A DNA stretch of 64,000 nt from Secundilactobacillus odoratitofui DSM 19909 = JCM 15043 (GTDB lineage: Bacteria; Bacillota; Bacilli; Lactobacillales; Lactobacillaceae), in contig NZ_AZEE01000027.1 of the NCBI RefSeq assembly GCF_001434895.1, positions 245,360 through 309,359 of the forward strand, given 5' to 3'. Under the pieces are notes generated by a model, which saw nothing but the letters and a program-made list of their open reading frames with translations, made no database searches and was not told where the DNA came from. The translations under genes were made by a program, and so were the position numbers. Shown here in pieces: positions 21,301 through 27,445 of the stretch (its first letter is position 1; the number at the start of each line of letters is the position of its first letter).

Positions 21301-22247
21301 GTAATTTGATACTCTTCACCAGTTGCTTCGTCTTGTAATGTGATCCCAACGCTTGATTTGTTGGTAACTTTAAAAGTACCAACCTTAACGTTGGTCAAGT
21401 TAGCTGGGATACCGACTGAAGCACCATGTTGGTTACTACCAGCAGCTGAAACTGAAATGGCGTTGTTGATACCATTAACGTAAATAACGGTCCCACGAGT
21501 TTGCGCATTTTTCGCGTCGGAACTCACAGCACCTTGATCATTAATCATATCATTGGCAGGGTTATTGGTCTCTTGACCATCAACGTACACTGGTTCATCC
21601 AGATTATCATTGGCAGTATCTGTTACACCAGTGTTACCATAATCGCCTGCTTGTCGGTTGGTATCAGCATTCGACTTATCAACAATTGAATTAGTTCCAT
21701 TAGTATTGGTTTGGCCAATACCAGCGGTTGCGCTGTTTTCAGCTGTCCCCGAATTACCACCAATCGAGCCCTTCAAAATGGCACCGTTAGTGTTGGGATC
21801 AGTTGTATTACCAGCATCCGTCGTCGTATTACCAGTAGTATCGTCACCCTCAATGGTTGGTTTCACACCGATGTTAGTTGTGGTTGTCGAAGTACTGGTG
21901 TTCTTAGTGACAGTCGCAGTGTTTGACGCAGCATCTGACGTTGTGTCAGTTGCTGTGTTAGTTGTTGTACTGCCAGTATCAGCCGTATCGGTTGGTGTGG
22001 CAGCTGGCGTTGCTGTTCCAGAATTGCCTGTTGTATCGGAAGCAGTAGTCGTTGTTGGCGTTTCAGTAGCAGCGTGTGCTGTCACTGTGGCCGTACCAGC
22101 GAACGCTAAACCAAGTGAAAAAGTGGTCAACCCAGCAATCAGCCAAGTACGACCTGCCTTATACATCTTGTAGTGTGTTTTACCCGTTTCCCGAAGAGCA
22201 GCCAATTTTTGGTTATTCTTCGCCAAATTTTTGGATCCTTTTAACAT
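9303..22247 (-). CDS. Giant LPXTG cell-wall adhesin with about 41 Ig-like repeats
   Basis: A 4314-residue surface protein. The N terminus carries a KxYKxGKxW-type signal (HYKMYKAGRTW) and a hydrophobic core ending VTAHA. A Ser/Thr/Asn-rich stretch follows, then a unique region to about residue 770 with a FIVAR-like helical segment. About 41 tandem Ig-like (Big-type) domains of about 84 residues run from about 770 to 4210, each with a VTGKTTPNTPVTVTD-like strand and a G-D/N-F-T/S-I-P-V turn. The C terminus has LPQTD (about residue 4279), a hydrophobic span and KRRKRN, the sortase A signal. The ATG at 22247 is used because seven G lie seven bases upstream. Its promoter is at 22435-22463. Adhesion or aggregation is inferred from architecture. 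Confidence 0.93.
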   Translation of the reverse strand: MLKGSKNLAKNNQKLAALRETGKTHYKMYKAGRTWLIAGLTTFSLGLAFAGTATVTAHAATETPTTTTASDTTGNSGTATPAATPTDTADTGSTTTNTATDTTSDAASNTATVTKNTSTSTTTTNIGVKPTIEGDDTTGNTTTDAGNTTDPNTNGAILKGSIGGNSGTAENSATAGIGQTNTNGTNSIVDKSNADTNRQAGDYGNTGVTDTANDNLDEPVYVDGQETNNPANDMINDQGAVSSDAKNAQTRGTVIYVNGINNAISVSAAGSNQHGASVGIPANLTNVKVGTFKVTNKSSVGITLQDEATGEEYQITDPDLVKKYNVDDEINDMAVVNSNFNGSGMQYLTTPVTTVIQAVSSFLSGGGSAALDALTVAVGVAQKAVDVGAPIFGTDTTNFDAAIQTYLDGIATAKDNISSANDYGSNLMTNGVSQTSLAAATLTDGVVTAMSDESVSSAISNMVNSYVIGWSNGIAQSLVSAIGAQPDENGDTAITKITSTLTNSSLLTTFSSALSAALKTASDAITDGISNITSGLNGTIAGVIDHVIDGGIGVSQTVAVPLTFTDPDLSANTPGAFTAETFNTATKLYNTVTRSNTTIAYQNVDKTQLKAAVAESGVDADLAAAAQTVLDDPNASQQDVDKALLAIKPDVKTSFETTTISQGTEVAGHLTLNPITVAAGQDPAVALAAADKVVTTDVEGLNLPAFVSDDFVVTETGTDANGNKTYSYKLSDDGITKVTNALNALSNGDSTYTIADLKNVTGTVTESETPSITDLTVTPDGSDYTVTGKTTPNTEVAITNSNGADLGKTTSNPDGTFSIPVKGDSVTTGEKITVTPADGTPATATIPDATKPSVTDPKITPNDNGGYDVTGKTTPGTEVTVTDPAGNPVGTDIADPNGDFTVTVPNTEVKPGDNLTITPGEGGNPATVTVPAETPTITNQEITPDGNGGYNVTGKTTPGTVVTVTDPSDPTKTVGTATADTNGDFTIPVKGTDVTPGETLNVTPKDGTPVTVTVPKDTTTTTTPTVTNPVVTPTDNGYNVTGNTTPNTPVTVTDDGGNVIGSGTSDGKGNFTVPVDGSDVTPGGTITVTPKDGEPTDVTVPANTPTISNPAIVSDGKDGYIATGKTTPNTPVTLTDAEGNPLGSGNSNENGDFSIPITGMVNPGDKVTMTPKDGTPSTVAVPDTTKATVTDPKITPTDTGDYTVTGNTTPNTPVTVTDAGGKTIGTGTSDGNGDFTIPVDGTTVTPGEDVTVTPKDGNPSTLTVPAKTAPTISNPKVTPNGTNYDVTGTTTPNTKVTVTDDNGNILGTANSDGKGDFTVPISGNKVTGGDTVTITPANGVSNTAVVPDATKPSVTDPTITPTDDGYNVTGKTDPNTPVTITDDKGTTVGTGTSDGNGDFTIPVKGTDVTPGEDLTVTPKDGNPTTVTVPTDTTTTTPTTVTPTISNPTVVPDGDNYNVTGKTEPNTPVTVTDGEGNILGTKTSDGDGNFTIPVDGTKVTPGETVTITPDGGISNTAVVPDATKPSVTDAKMTPDGNGDYIITGTTKPNTQVTVTDKNGDPIATGTSDGNGNITIPVDSSDVTPGEDLTVTPKGGNPTTVTVPTDTTTTTPATTVPTISNPKVTPNGTDYTVTGTTTPNTVVTLTNDKGYVIGAGTSNAKGDFSIPVSGTKVTGGDTITITPEKGISNTAVVPDATKPSITDPAITPDGKGGYTVTGTTTPNTPVTVTDDKGNPIASGTSDGKGNVNIPVDGTDVKPGESVTVTPEGGNPSTVTVPVVTPTISNPAVTGNPTDGYHVTGTTTPNTPVTVTDDKGNPVGNTTSDGNGNFDIPVAGTDLTPGETVKITPANGESNTAVVPDDTKATITDPKITPTNDGNYTVTGKTEPNTPVTVTDDNGDPIATGTSDGKGNFTIPVDGSDVTPGEDLTVTPKDGNPSTVTVPTTTTTTTPTTAAPTISNPAVATDGDNYKVTGTTTPNTPVTVTNGNGDVLGTGKSDGNGDFSIPVDGSAVTPGETVTITPDNGVSNTAVVPDDSKPSVTDTTVTPNDKGGYDVTGKTDPNTPVTVTDDKGNPVATGTSDGNGDFTIPVDGNTVKPGEDLTVTPKDGNPTTVTVPETTPTISNPAVTGDSTDGYHVTGTTTPNTPVTITDDQGNPIATGTSDGNGNFDIPVAGTDLTPGETVKITPENGKSNTAVVPDDNKATITDPKITPTDDGNYTVTGKTTPNTPVTITDENGDPIAKGTSDGSGNFTIPVDGTEVKPGEDLTVTPKDGNPSTVTVPAKTSPTISNPNVATNGDNYNVTGTTTPNTHVTVTDPNGKVLGTGTSDKNGDFTIPVDGDNVIPGETVTITPENGVSNTAVVPNATKPSVTDPTIIPDGNGGYDVTGKTTPNTPVTVTDEKGNPIATDTSDGNGDFTIPVDGTKVTPGEDLTVTPKDGNPSTVTVPTIPSTISNPAVTGDPTTGYNVTGTTTPNTPVTVKDDKGNPIANGTSDGNGNFDIPVDGSKLTPGQTVTITPKDGTPNTAVVPDSTKPSVTNPTITPTDDGYNVTGKTDPNTPVTITDEKGNPVATGTSDDNGNFTIPVKGTDVTPGEDLTVTPKDGNPSTVTVPTATTTPATPTISDPAVIGNATDGYKVTGKTTPNTVVSVTDDNGNLVASGTSDGNGDFTINAGKDLTPGSTVTITPDGGISNTAVVPDSTKPSVTDPTVTPNDKGGYDVTGKTEPNTPVTVTDEKGNPIAKGTSDGNGNFTIPVDGNEVKPGEDLTVTPKDGNPTTVTVPTDTTTPTTATPTISDPTITPDGDDYKVTGKTTPNTPVTLTNDDGKVLGKTTSDGNGDFTIPVTGSEVTPGDTLTVTPDNGISNTVVVPDVTKPSVTDTDVTPNNNGGYDVTGKTDPNTPVTITDDKGNPIATGTSDGNGNFTIPVDDGDVKPGEDLTVTPKDGNPTTVTVPETTPTVTNPTITSDGNGGYVATGKTTPNTPVTLTDDQGNPIGTGTSDGNGDFSIPVTGTVKPGDTITITPENGTSNTAVVPDTTKPTLTDPTITPTDNGGYTVTGKTDPNTPVTITDDKGNPIASGTSDGNGNVTIPVDGSKVKPGEDLTVTPKDGNPTTVTVPAKDAPTITSPNVTPNGSNYNVTGKTTPNTKVTITDDDGNVIATGTADANGDFTIPVSGTKVTPGQTITLTPANGISNTAVVPDATKPSIKNLSVVPTATGDYKFTGTTAANTPVTITDKNGNILGSGTSDVNGNFIIGVDGSLVKPGQEVTVTPKDGNATKATIPSAIVAATPTITNPTVVPDGKGGYTATGKTTPNTNVTVTDNGKVVGSGTSDGNGNFTIPLDTTVKGGDTVTLTPDNGVSKSTTVPDSSKPTATDTVVTPNDDGGYNVSGNTTPNTPVTLTDDNGKTIGTGTSDGNGHFTIPVDGDAVNPGDDINVTPKAGNTTTVSVPTTKPTITDPAVVSNGNGGYNVTGKTTPGVPVVITDDKGNQIAAGIADGNGDFTIPLGSNVTPGQVVTITPKNGTPSTAKVPDTTKPTVTDPTITPTNGGDYTVTGKTDPNTPVTITDEKGNPIGTGTSDGNGDFTIPVDGGSVKPGDDVTVTPKDGNPTTVTVPAADTPTIANPIIVTDGNNYNVTGTTSPNTHVTVTDKDGNVIASGNADVNGNFSIPVAGAKVTPGETLVITPDNGISNTAVVPDDTKPTVTDPVVTPTDNGDYTVTGTTTPNTPVTVTDDKGKTIGTGTSDGNGNFTIPVDGNTVKPGDDVTITPDNGNPTKVTVPEDTTTTPTTTPATVSDPTVTPDGSDYTVTGKTTPNTPVTITDANGNPIAKGTSDGNGDFTIPVKGSDVKPGQTITITPDNGVSNTAVVPDTTKPSVTDPTVKPTDNGGYDVTGKTTPNTPVTITDDKGKTIGTGTSDGNGDFTIPVDGNTVKPGGDVTITPENGNPTKVTVPETTPAITDPAVTNDGKGGYTVTGKTTPNTPITITDAKGNPIAKGTTNANGDFTIPVSGSDVTPGDTLTVTPKNGDAVTVTVPKPTITNPEITDNGNGGYTVTGKTTPNTTVTIKDANGNPVATGTSDGKGNFTISVDGKTVKPGDPLTVTPKNGDSIVITVPGGTTATTGTTTDTTTGTTTGTTGEPTITNPTATKGDDGSITVTGTTTPNTTVTVTNSKGDHVASGTADGNGNFSITIPANQGGNGISAGDQLTITTADGATTTVTVEAEGDQTTDASGNGKEEPFATNGSDSTTGDNSGDSTDSNSNNASVANTSSQGVGQDQNNATTAKKQLPQTDENQNEAGALGLLGMILAGLGLAGATKRRKRN
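9610..19940 (-). repeat. Tandem Ig-domain coding repeats, about 41 units
   Basis: By counting the recurring VTGxTxPN-type strand I find about 41 units of roughly 250 bp. Two unit types alternate: one ends near SNTAVVPD and a KPSVTDP-type start, the other ends near PTTVTVP and a TPTISNP-type start, giving a two-domain period of about 500 bp. Linkers after the second type vary in length, with T-rich expansions such as TTTTTPTT. Codons differ between units more than residues do. Confidence 0.9.
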
Positions 22248-22289
22248 TAAAAATCCCCCCCGAAGTAAAATCCATTCTTCCAAAACGTG

Positions 22290-22321
22290 CTAAAAGTGCA
22301 GCCCACAAATTGCACTTTTAG
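22290..22321 (-). promoter_or_regulatory. Leader hairpin of the giant adhesin mRNA
   Basis: An 11-bp perfect inverted repeat (CTAAAAGTGCA / TGCACTTTTAG, 10-base loop) in the predicted 5' leader, about 45 bases before the ATG. It could be an RNA hairpin or a protein site; there is no T run to make it a clear terminator. Confidence 0.5.
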
Positions 22322-22434
22322 TCATACTGGTATTCTACAAAACTGATACGGGTAAAAGTGGGGAAATTTAAAAAATATTCTTGTGTTTACAGGTTAAAAA
22401 AACAAAAACACAAGAGAAAATCTGTCGGGTATCG

Positions 22435-22463
22435 ATTCTAACGGGATTTTATGAAAGCGTCAA
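22435..22463 (-). promoter_or_regulatory. Sigma-A promoter of the giant adhesin
   Basis: -35 TTGACG (22458-22463) and -10 TAGAAT (22435-22440) with a 17-bp spacer on the minus strand. It predicts a leader of about 180 nt. The spacer and -35 lie within the inverted repeat at 22441-22473. Confidence 0.75.
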
Positions 22464-22473
22464 CAAATCCCGT
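22441..22473. promoter_or_regulatory. Inverted repeat overlapping the adhesin promoter
   Basis: ACGGGATTT (22441-22449) and AAATCCCGT (22465-22473) form a 9-bp dyad that covers the spacer and -35 region. This is the placement of an operator; the Mga-like protein or a global regulator are candidate ligands. Confidence 0.5.
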
Positions 22474-22732
22474 CAAATCAGCGTTTAACCACAGTTTTCG
22501 TCGATTGTATACAGGGCTAATGAACTGACTTTTGACTGCAATTTCGGATAGATTTGGGTACTGTTTTTAGTGAAATCATTTTTATTTAGTATTTGAGAAT
22601 AAGAATTGTCCAATTGAATATATTACGCCGCTAGCCCTCCGTTCACGTTGCATTCAAGTCATTCAATCAATACCTCACTAAAAATAGCGTCTCAGTTCAA
22701 ACTCATTAAGACGCTTTATCGTCTGAGCAACG

Positions 22733-22769
22733 AAAAAGCACCCCAATGCAATCAACACATTGAGATGCT
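22733..22769 (-). terminator. Terminator of signal peptidase gene
   Basis: Minus-strand stem AGCATCTCAATG / CATTGGGGTGCT, with two G-U pairs, followed by TTTTT. It lies about 20 bases after the lepB stop. Confidence 0.7.
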
Positions 22770-22789
22770 CTAGCCTGATAGGACCATAT

Positions 22790-23401
22790 TTAGTTCGTAT
22801 AGTGATTAATAATCTTTGCTTTACTGTTCCAGAAGCCAACTTTCACAACGCCGACAACTTTACTCTTTGGAACAAAGCCGTAAACTCGTCCGTCTTCAGA
22901 AACGCTACGATGATCCCCCATGACGAAGTAGCAACCCTTGGGAACCTTGTTAATTTTGTTATTACCAATTGCTAAGCTCCACTTGTTACTCCAGTCATTT
23001 TGACGGGCTGCAGAAACTAACGTAAAGCCGTTTGAATAACCTGAAACCGTTCCCGCCTTTTGTTCGTACTTTGAAATAAAGTTTTGTGCTTGATATTTAC
23101 CGTTTACGTACAGCTTGCCCGTCTTTGTATACCGAATTGAATCTCCCGGTAAACCAATAACCCGCTTCACGTAATTTTCCTTCGGTGCCGCGTTTGAATC
23201 AACGCCCTGCGCATCAAAGACAATGACAGAAAAACGTTTAATTGGCGACGTTTTGACGGCTACAATCCGTTGACCATTTTTTAAGTTAGGTTCCATTGAT
23301 GCCCCAGAAACACCCACTGGCACCAACCAAAACATCCGAATGATAATTGCAAGGGCCAACCCAACCGCAATTGGGATGATCCATGACATTGCTTTTTTCA
23401 T
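22790..23401 (-). CDS. lepB: Signal peptidase I
   Basis: A membrane-anchored serine protease that removes Sec signal peptides, 203 residues. One N-terminal membrane span (IIPIAVGLALAIIIRMFWL) is followed by box B with the nucleophile Ser (SGASMEP), box D with the general-base Lys (YVKRVIGLPGD) and box E (GDHRSVSEDGR, where the usual GDNR/SDSR is slightly changed). The active site lies outside the membrane. AAGGAG precedes the ATG. It is next to genes for secreted surface proteins, although it probably serves the whole cell. Confidence 0.95.
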   Translation of the reverse strand: MKKAMSWIIPIAVGLALAIIIRMFWLVPVGVSGASMEPNLKNGQRIVAVKTSPIKRFSVIVFDAQGVDSNAAPKENYVKRVIGLPGDSIRYTKTGKLYVNGKYQAQNFISKYEQKAGTVSGYSNGFTLVSAARQNDWSNKWSLAIGNNKINKVPKGCYFVMGDHRSVSEDGRVYGFVPKSKVVGVVKVGFWNSKAKIINHYTN

Positions 23402-23423
23402 AACGACAGCTCCTTAGTATAAC

Positions 23424-24500
23424 TTAATCATCCGACTTAGAATGCCGGCGTTCTTTTAGCTTCTTGGTCAGCTCAGCTGGCGCAACGTGTAAGCCATGTG
23501 CTTTTTTGACGCCTAAAATATCAAGGAAGAAGGTAAAAATCGGAACGCTCACGATCAAACCCCAGGTTCCCCACATTGCCTCGCCTGCCAATAATACCAC
23601 GAAGGTGTAAAAAATGGGTAACTCCGTCTTACTCGACATTAACTTAGGATTCAAGACGTAGGCTTCTAGTGCATGAACCACTAATAACAGAATCAAAATG
23701 GTGACTACATCGCGGAAACCGCCAACCGAATATCCAAGGATACTGAGCGGTACCGCCGAAATAATCACGCCAGCAACTGGTACCAAGCTTAAGATAAAGA
23801 TCATGATGGCAACGACCAGCAGTTGTGGAATGTGTAGGAATGCTAACCCCACCGTGGTGATGGCCGTGTTAAAAATGGCAATCAAAAACTGGGCTTCTAA
23901 TACCACCCCAAAAGTCTCCGCAAACTTATGACCGAAGTATGAGATGTCTTGAAAGAACCAGCCGTAATCACTACTTAAAAACAACCGAGAAAACGAACGC
24001 ATTGGCTTCAGCTCAATCGTAAAGAAGAAGCTTAAAATTAAGGACATCAAAAATGTCACACCAAATGTCCCAATGCTCGTCACGTAGTCCACCAGCACCT
24101 TAACACCATCCTTAACTTGCGGAATAATGTTGGATTTACCAAGCCAGTCCGAAACAAATCGAACGGTCTGATTCGTGTCATTTGATGAATTTTGGTAGAA
24201 ATTGTAGATCGATTGGACTGATGAAACCACTTGACCGGTAATCTTGGGGATGTAAGTGGTAATCGCAAAATACAACGCTAAACATAATAAGATGTATACG
24301 ACCACCACGATAATTTGTGACGGAATTGGCACGTGTTTCTGGATACTATCAATAAGCCGTATGATTAGAAACGTGAAGATAAAGGTCAGTAGAATCTGAC
24401 TCATCTCACCCCTCACAAGCCACAGTGTCACCATTAAAACAATTAAAACCACCCAACGTCGTAACGCAACGTTGTTAACAAATCGTTGATATAACCCCAA
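23424..24500 (-). CDS. AI-2E family (PerM/YtvI-type) membrane permease
   Basis: A polytopic membrane protein of about 358 residues with the hydrophobic pattern of the AI-2E transporter family: about eight spans, including LIVLMVTLWLV, IIVVVVYILLCLALYF and a C-terminal pair around FYTFVVLLAGEAMWG and GLIVSVPIFTFFLDIL. Family members export autoinducer-2 or move Na+/H+; which applies here cannot be seen. The TTG at 24500 is preferred to a GTG at 24524 because GGGAGG lies between them, seven bases before the TTG. The C-terminal tail is basic. Confidence 0.85.
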   Translation of the reverse strand: MGLYQRFVNNVALRRWVVLIVLMVTLWLVRGEMSQILLTFIFTFLIIRLIDSIQKHVPIPSQIIVVVVYILLCLALYFAITTYIPKITGQVVSSVQSIYNFYQNSSNDTNQTVRFVSDWLGKSNIIPQVKDGVKVLVDYVTSIGTFGVTFLMSLILSFFFTIELKPMRSFSRLFLSSDYGWFFQDISYFGHKFAETFGVVLEAQFLIAIFNTAITTVGLAFLHIPQLLVVAIMIFILSLVPVAGVIISAVPLSILGYSVGGFRDVVTILILLLVVHALEAYVLNPKLMSSKTELPIFYTFVVLLAGEAMWGTWGLIVSVPIFTFFLDILGVKKAHGLHVAPAELTKKLKERRHSKSDD

Positions 24501-24589
24501 ATGGACGCCTCCCTTGAATCTCACGTACTGCCAAATTTTCTACACTTTACATACGCAGTTAATTAAATGTTGGTTTTATTTTAAAATAA

Positions 24590-24634
24590 AAAAGTTCCCG
24601 TTTCCACAGCAAATGTGAGTCAACAGGAACTTTC
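24590..24634 (-). terminator. Terminator of the 24642-25559 gene
   Basis: Arms AAAGTTCC(C)GTT / AAC(A)GGAACTTT just after the stop on the minus strand; the transcript then enters a T-rich stretch. Confidence 0.8.
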
Positions 24635-24641
24635 CGTATTG

Positions 24642-25559
24642 CTATTTGTAGTTTTTCTCTGCATACGACTTGAAAGAAATTCCCGCCTTATTTGCCGCAA
24701 TCAAACCATTACGAACATCTTGATCAGAGAAACTTCCTGATGCCACGCCAATTGACGAAAGCGTCTTACGGGCAGATGCAATCTGCGAAGCCGTGATGGT
24801 CTTACCATTCAATTCAGTTTGTGATTTTGAAACCGTATATTCGTTTGAACCAGTGTAGTTTTTGGCCGCTTGTTTTTCAGAATCAGTTAATCCAGCTACC
24901 GAGCTACTACTGCTTGTCCCGGTACTACTTGAACTGTCCGTTGTGGTCGACGTACTTGAACTTGTGACATCGCTTGACGCAGTACCATCGCCACCGTTCT
25001 TAATAGCATCATTGTTGGCCTTACGTAAATCAACGGCCTGATTATAGATGTCGGTGTAGTATGATTTCTTAGCGTCAGAATCCTTGAAGATGCGGTCCAA
25101 TGTTGCATTCGAAGCCGTGTAAGACTGACCCTTATTCTGTGTCAGGGCTTGATCATAAATCTGCTTAAACATGTCTGCCTTCAGTTGGATCGTTTTGAGT
25201 TGCTTCAAAGCAGCTTTTGCCCGCTTCATCAACGTTGCGTTGTTCGGTTCTTCATTTTGAGCCTTCGTATACTCAGACTTAGCCGTACTGAAGTCATTAT
25301 CAGACATGGCCGATTCTGCGGCCACAAAATGCTGTGTCTGCGTGAGGTACCCCTGTGCTAACTTATCGTTCGTTCGGTGTCTTAACGCCTCTTGAAAAGC
25401 CGACTCGGCCACCGAGTAGTTCTTCTTTTGAATTGCCGTTTTCCCAGTCGTCATTGCGGCCGTGTATGCTTTTTGTGTCATGTGGTGGCTGGTAAATGCA
25501 ACCCCGCCAATGACTGCAATAACCAATACCGTCACAATGGTCCATATCCACTTCTTCAA
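24642..25559 (-). CDS. Membrane-anchored extracellular TPR-like protein
   Basis: 305 residues. A single N-terminal membrane span (IWTIVTVLVIAVIGGVAF) is followed outside the cell by helical repeats resembling TPR units (AIQKKNYSVAESAFQEALRH, then SDNDFSTAKSEYTKAQNEEP). A Ser/Thr-rich linker near residues 200-225 leads to a C-terminal helical domain of about 80 residues (TASQIASARKTLSSIG onward). No catalytic motif is seen. It could be a scaffold for envelope proteins. It has its own terminator and no close operon partner. Confidence 0.75.
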   Translation of the reverse strand: MKKWIWTIVTVLVIAVIGGVAFTSHHMTQKAYTAAMTTGKTAIQKKNYSVAESAFQEALRHRTNDKLAQGYLTQTQHFVAAESAMSDNDFSTAKSEYTKAQNEEPNNATLMKRAKAALKQLKTIQLKADMFKQIYDQALTQNKGQSYTASNATLDRIFKDSDAKKSYYTDIYNQAVDLRKANNDAIKNGGDGTASSDVTSSSTSTTTDSSSSTGTSSSSSVAGLTDSEKQAAKNYTGSNEYTVSKSQTELNGKTITASQIASARKTLSSIGVASGSFSDQDVRNGLIAANKAGISFKSYAEKNYK

Positions 25560-25780
25560 ACCAATTCCTCCCAGCTCAGTTTATTACGTTTCATTATACC
25601 ATGATGCCGATGGTCACGCAGAACTCCAACGTTAAATTTAGGTAAAGGACTGTGAATCGGCTTGATTGCTCGTCACTGTCACTGCCACTACAGGGAACGC
25701 GGTTTTTATTGTAAAGCTCATTCTTTTGTTAGTAGTTCATTTTCAACCGCAAGAATTTCCCCCTGGATATAAGCCGTAGT

Positions 25781-25947
25781 GCCAGAAGCCAGTTTTGTCG
25801 GGTAGCAGTGACTAGTACCACTTTACGCGTCAGCGTTTAGTGGTACTGGACGTTTCTGAAACTCGTGGTTTTTGGGGCTCAGAAGCGAGACGGAAAACGC
25901 GAAGCGGTTGAAGTCGGTCCCACAGCTACTTGACAAAACTGGCTGGC
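25781..25947 (+). ncRNA. Family-1 structured intergenic element, copy C
   Basis: Outer stem 25788-25806 with 25925-25943, closed by GCCAG/CTGGC. The inner hairpins are AGTACCACT/AGTGGTACT and TTCTGA/CTCAGAA, followed by GCGAGACGGAAAACGCG and GTCGGTCCCACAGC. This is the only copy not in a head-to-head pair. The remaining bases from 25560 to 25780 show nothing clear. Confidence 0.7.
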
Positions 25948-25984
25948 GGCCAAAGGCGAACCTACCCCGGGAATTTTCGCCAAA

Positions 25985-26018
25985 ATAAAAAAGGCCAATT
26001 CAAAAAACGAATTAGTCT
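25985..26018 (-). terminator. Terminator of azlCD
   Basis: The imperfect minus-strand stem GACTAATTC / GAATTGGCC is followed by TTTTTT. It lies about 25 bases after the azlD stop. Confidence 0.6.
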
Positions 26019-26043
26019 CATAAATTACAATATTAAATATGTC

Positions 26044-26388
26044 TCACAACACCATCGCGAGTAAGAAAACGCTAATCAATCCTACCACAACTGAAAGTGC
26101 CATTGAACGGGTAAAGTAGGCAATAAAGCCAACAATAACCGCCGCAACGATCTCGGGTAAGTGGTGCATAATGTCAACTTGATAAGTGGCACTGATGAAG
26201 ACATCCTTGACCACAAGTGCGGTAAACAACGACACGGGCACAAATCGCATCCATTCGTTGAACCACTCCGGAATCTTACGTTGGGTAAAAATTTTGATTG
26301 GGAGATATCGTGGCGCAAAGGCCACGAAGAACCCTAATATGACTAAGATTAAGTGTTGCGTTGTGTTCCAGTGATTTACTGCTGCCAT
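26044..26388 (-). CDS. azlD: AzlD-family branched-chain amino acid exporter subunit
   Basis: A 114-residue protein with about four membrane spans (HLILVILGFFVAFAPRYLPI, SLFTALVVKDVFIS, IVAAVIVGFIAYFTR, LSVVVGLISVFLLAMVL), the size and pattern of AzlD. With AzlC it forms a two-part exporter for branched-chain amino acids or their analogues. It begins 12 bases after the azlC stop; AGGGGA precedes the ATG, so the two are very likely co-translated. Confidence 0.92.
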   Translation of the reverse strand: MAAVNHWNTTQHLILVILGFFVAFAPRYLPIKIFTQRKIPEWFNEWMRFVPVSLFTALVVKDVFISATYQVDIMHHLPEIVAAVIVGFIAYFTRSMALSVVVGLISVFLLAMVL

Positions 26389-26400
26389 AGCTTTCCCCTA

Positions 26401-27189
26401 TTAACCGTTTTCGCCAGAATCTTCGACTGCATCTTCCTTGCTACCAGGACTGTGGATTTTGTAAAGGAACCGACTGCCCGGTTTCTTGGTCTTAAGGTAG
26501 TGTTCTAACGCAAACCCGATAAACGATGCAATTAACGTTGAAATAACTAATCCCAAAGTACTCTTGGTCAGTACTAGGAAGAAGGCTGCCAAAGCAGCCG
26601 CAATAATTCCAACAAAAATTGTTAACCGACTCTTGACCTGCATAATAATCATGTACAGGAATAGCGCCGTTAATGCAAAGTGAACAACCGTTAAATCAAT
26701 CTTTAACGCACTCCCAATTAGACTACCAATCAAGTTGCTGACCGTCCAGAATAACAGTGAGTAATGTTCAACCATCAACGCTTCTCGCGGAGTCCACTTT
26801 TTATCAGTCGCAAATTTTAAGTAGTTAACCGCATAGTTTTCATCGTTCATAGAAAGTGCAAACACAAATTTAAAGCGTTCGGTCTCCTTGGTGAGGTACC
26901 GAGATAAGCTTGATCCGAGCAGTGCGTAACGTAACTCCAAGAAGAATAACATTAGCACAATGGACAACAGTGGTGCATTAATTGTTAACATCGACGCAAT
27001 CATAAATTGCGCACCACCTGAAAAGATAACAATTGAAACAAGCCCGGTTAATATCGTGTTAAATCCGGCTGCGTGCAACAACACCCCACACGCAAGACCA
27101 ATTGGGATATAACTCAAATTAAGTGGCATCGATACACGAAGCGTGGAGCGCCACTTGGGCTCATTTGGGTTTGGCACTTGTTTAGTCAA
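26401..27189 (-). CDS. azlC: AzlC-family branched-chain amino acid exporter subunit
   Basis: A 262-residue membrane protein of the AzlC (LIV-E) family, with the conserved opening PLNLSYIPIGLACGVLLH, several hydrophobic spans, and the SMNDENYAVNYLKF region typical of the family. It is the large subunit of the AzlCD amino acid exporter. It begins with TTG at 27189, supported by TGGAGG eight bases upstream. The C-terminal tail is basic then acidic and cytosolic by the positive-inside rule. Confidence 0.92.
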   Translation of the reverse strand: MTKQVPNPNEPKWRSTLRVSMPLNLSYIPIGLACGVLLHAAGFNTILTGLVSIVIFSGGAQFMIASMLTINAPLLSIVLMLFFLELRYALLGSSLSRYLTKETERFKFVFALSMNDENYAVNYLKFATDKKWTPREALMVEHYSLLFWTVSNLIGSLIGSALKIDLTVVHFALTALFLYMIIMQVKSRLTIFVGIIAAALAAFFLVLTKSTLGLVISTLIASFIGFALEHYLKTKKPGSRFLYKIHSPGSKEDAVEDSGENG

Positions 27190-27381
27190 GAATTATGCCT
27201 CCATACAAAGCTTTTGACTCTTGATGAAACGTTCGTACATATTACCAGAAACGTCCATCGACAATGACACAATACAAGCATATTTTACCATGTTTCATGT
27301 CGTTTTCCTACGACCATTTCACAAGTTAAGCGGATAGCCAGTACAGGTGAAGCGATTTACCGACTAGAAAAACAGATTAAA

Positions 27382-27420
27382 GCCGAACTGACTGATTTTA
27401 TAAATTCAGACAGTTCGGTT
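27382..27420 (-). terminator. Hairpin downstream of dacA
   Basis: Stem CCGAACTG-ACTGA / TCAGA-CAGTTCGG about 25 bases after the dacA stop. The T run on the minus strand is weak (CTTTAATC). Confidence 0.6.
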
Positions 27421-27445
27421 TTAGTTTAATTCTTTAATTAAATTG

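Noticed and set aside
9747-22321. Long open frames on the plus strand opposite the giant adhesin, with residues such as VTGVFGVVLPVT
   Set aside because: They recur with each repeat, have no ribosome sites, and are the mirror of the repeated codons on the minus strand.
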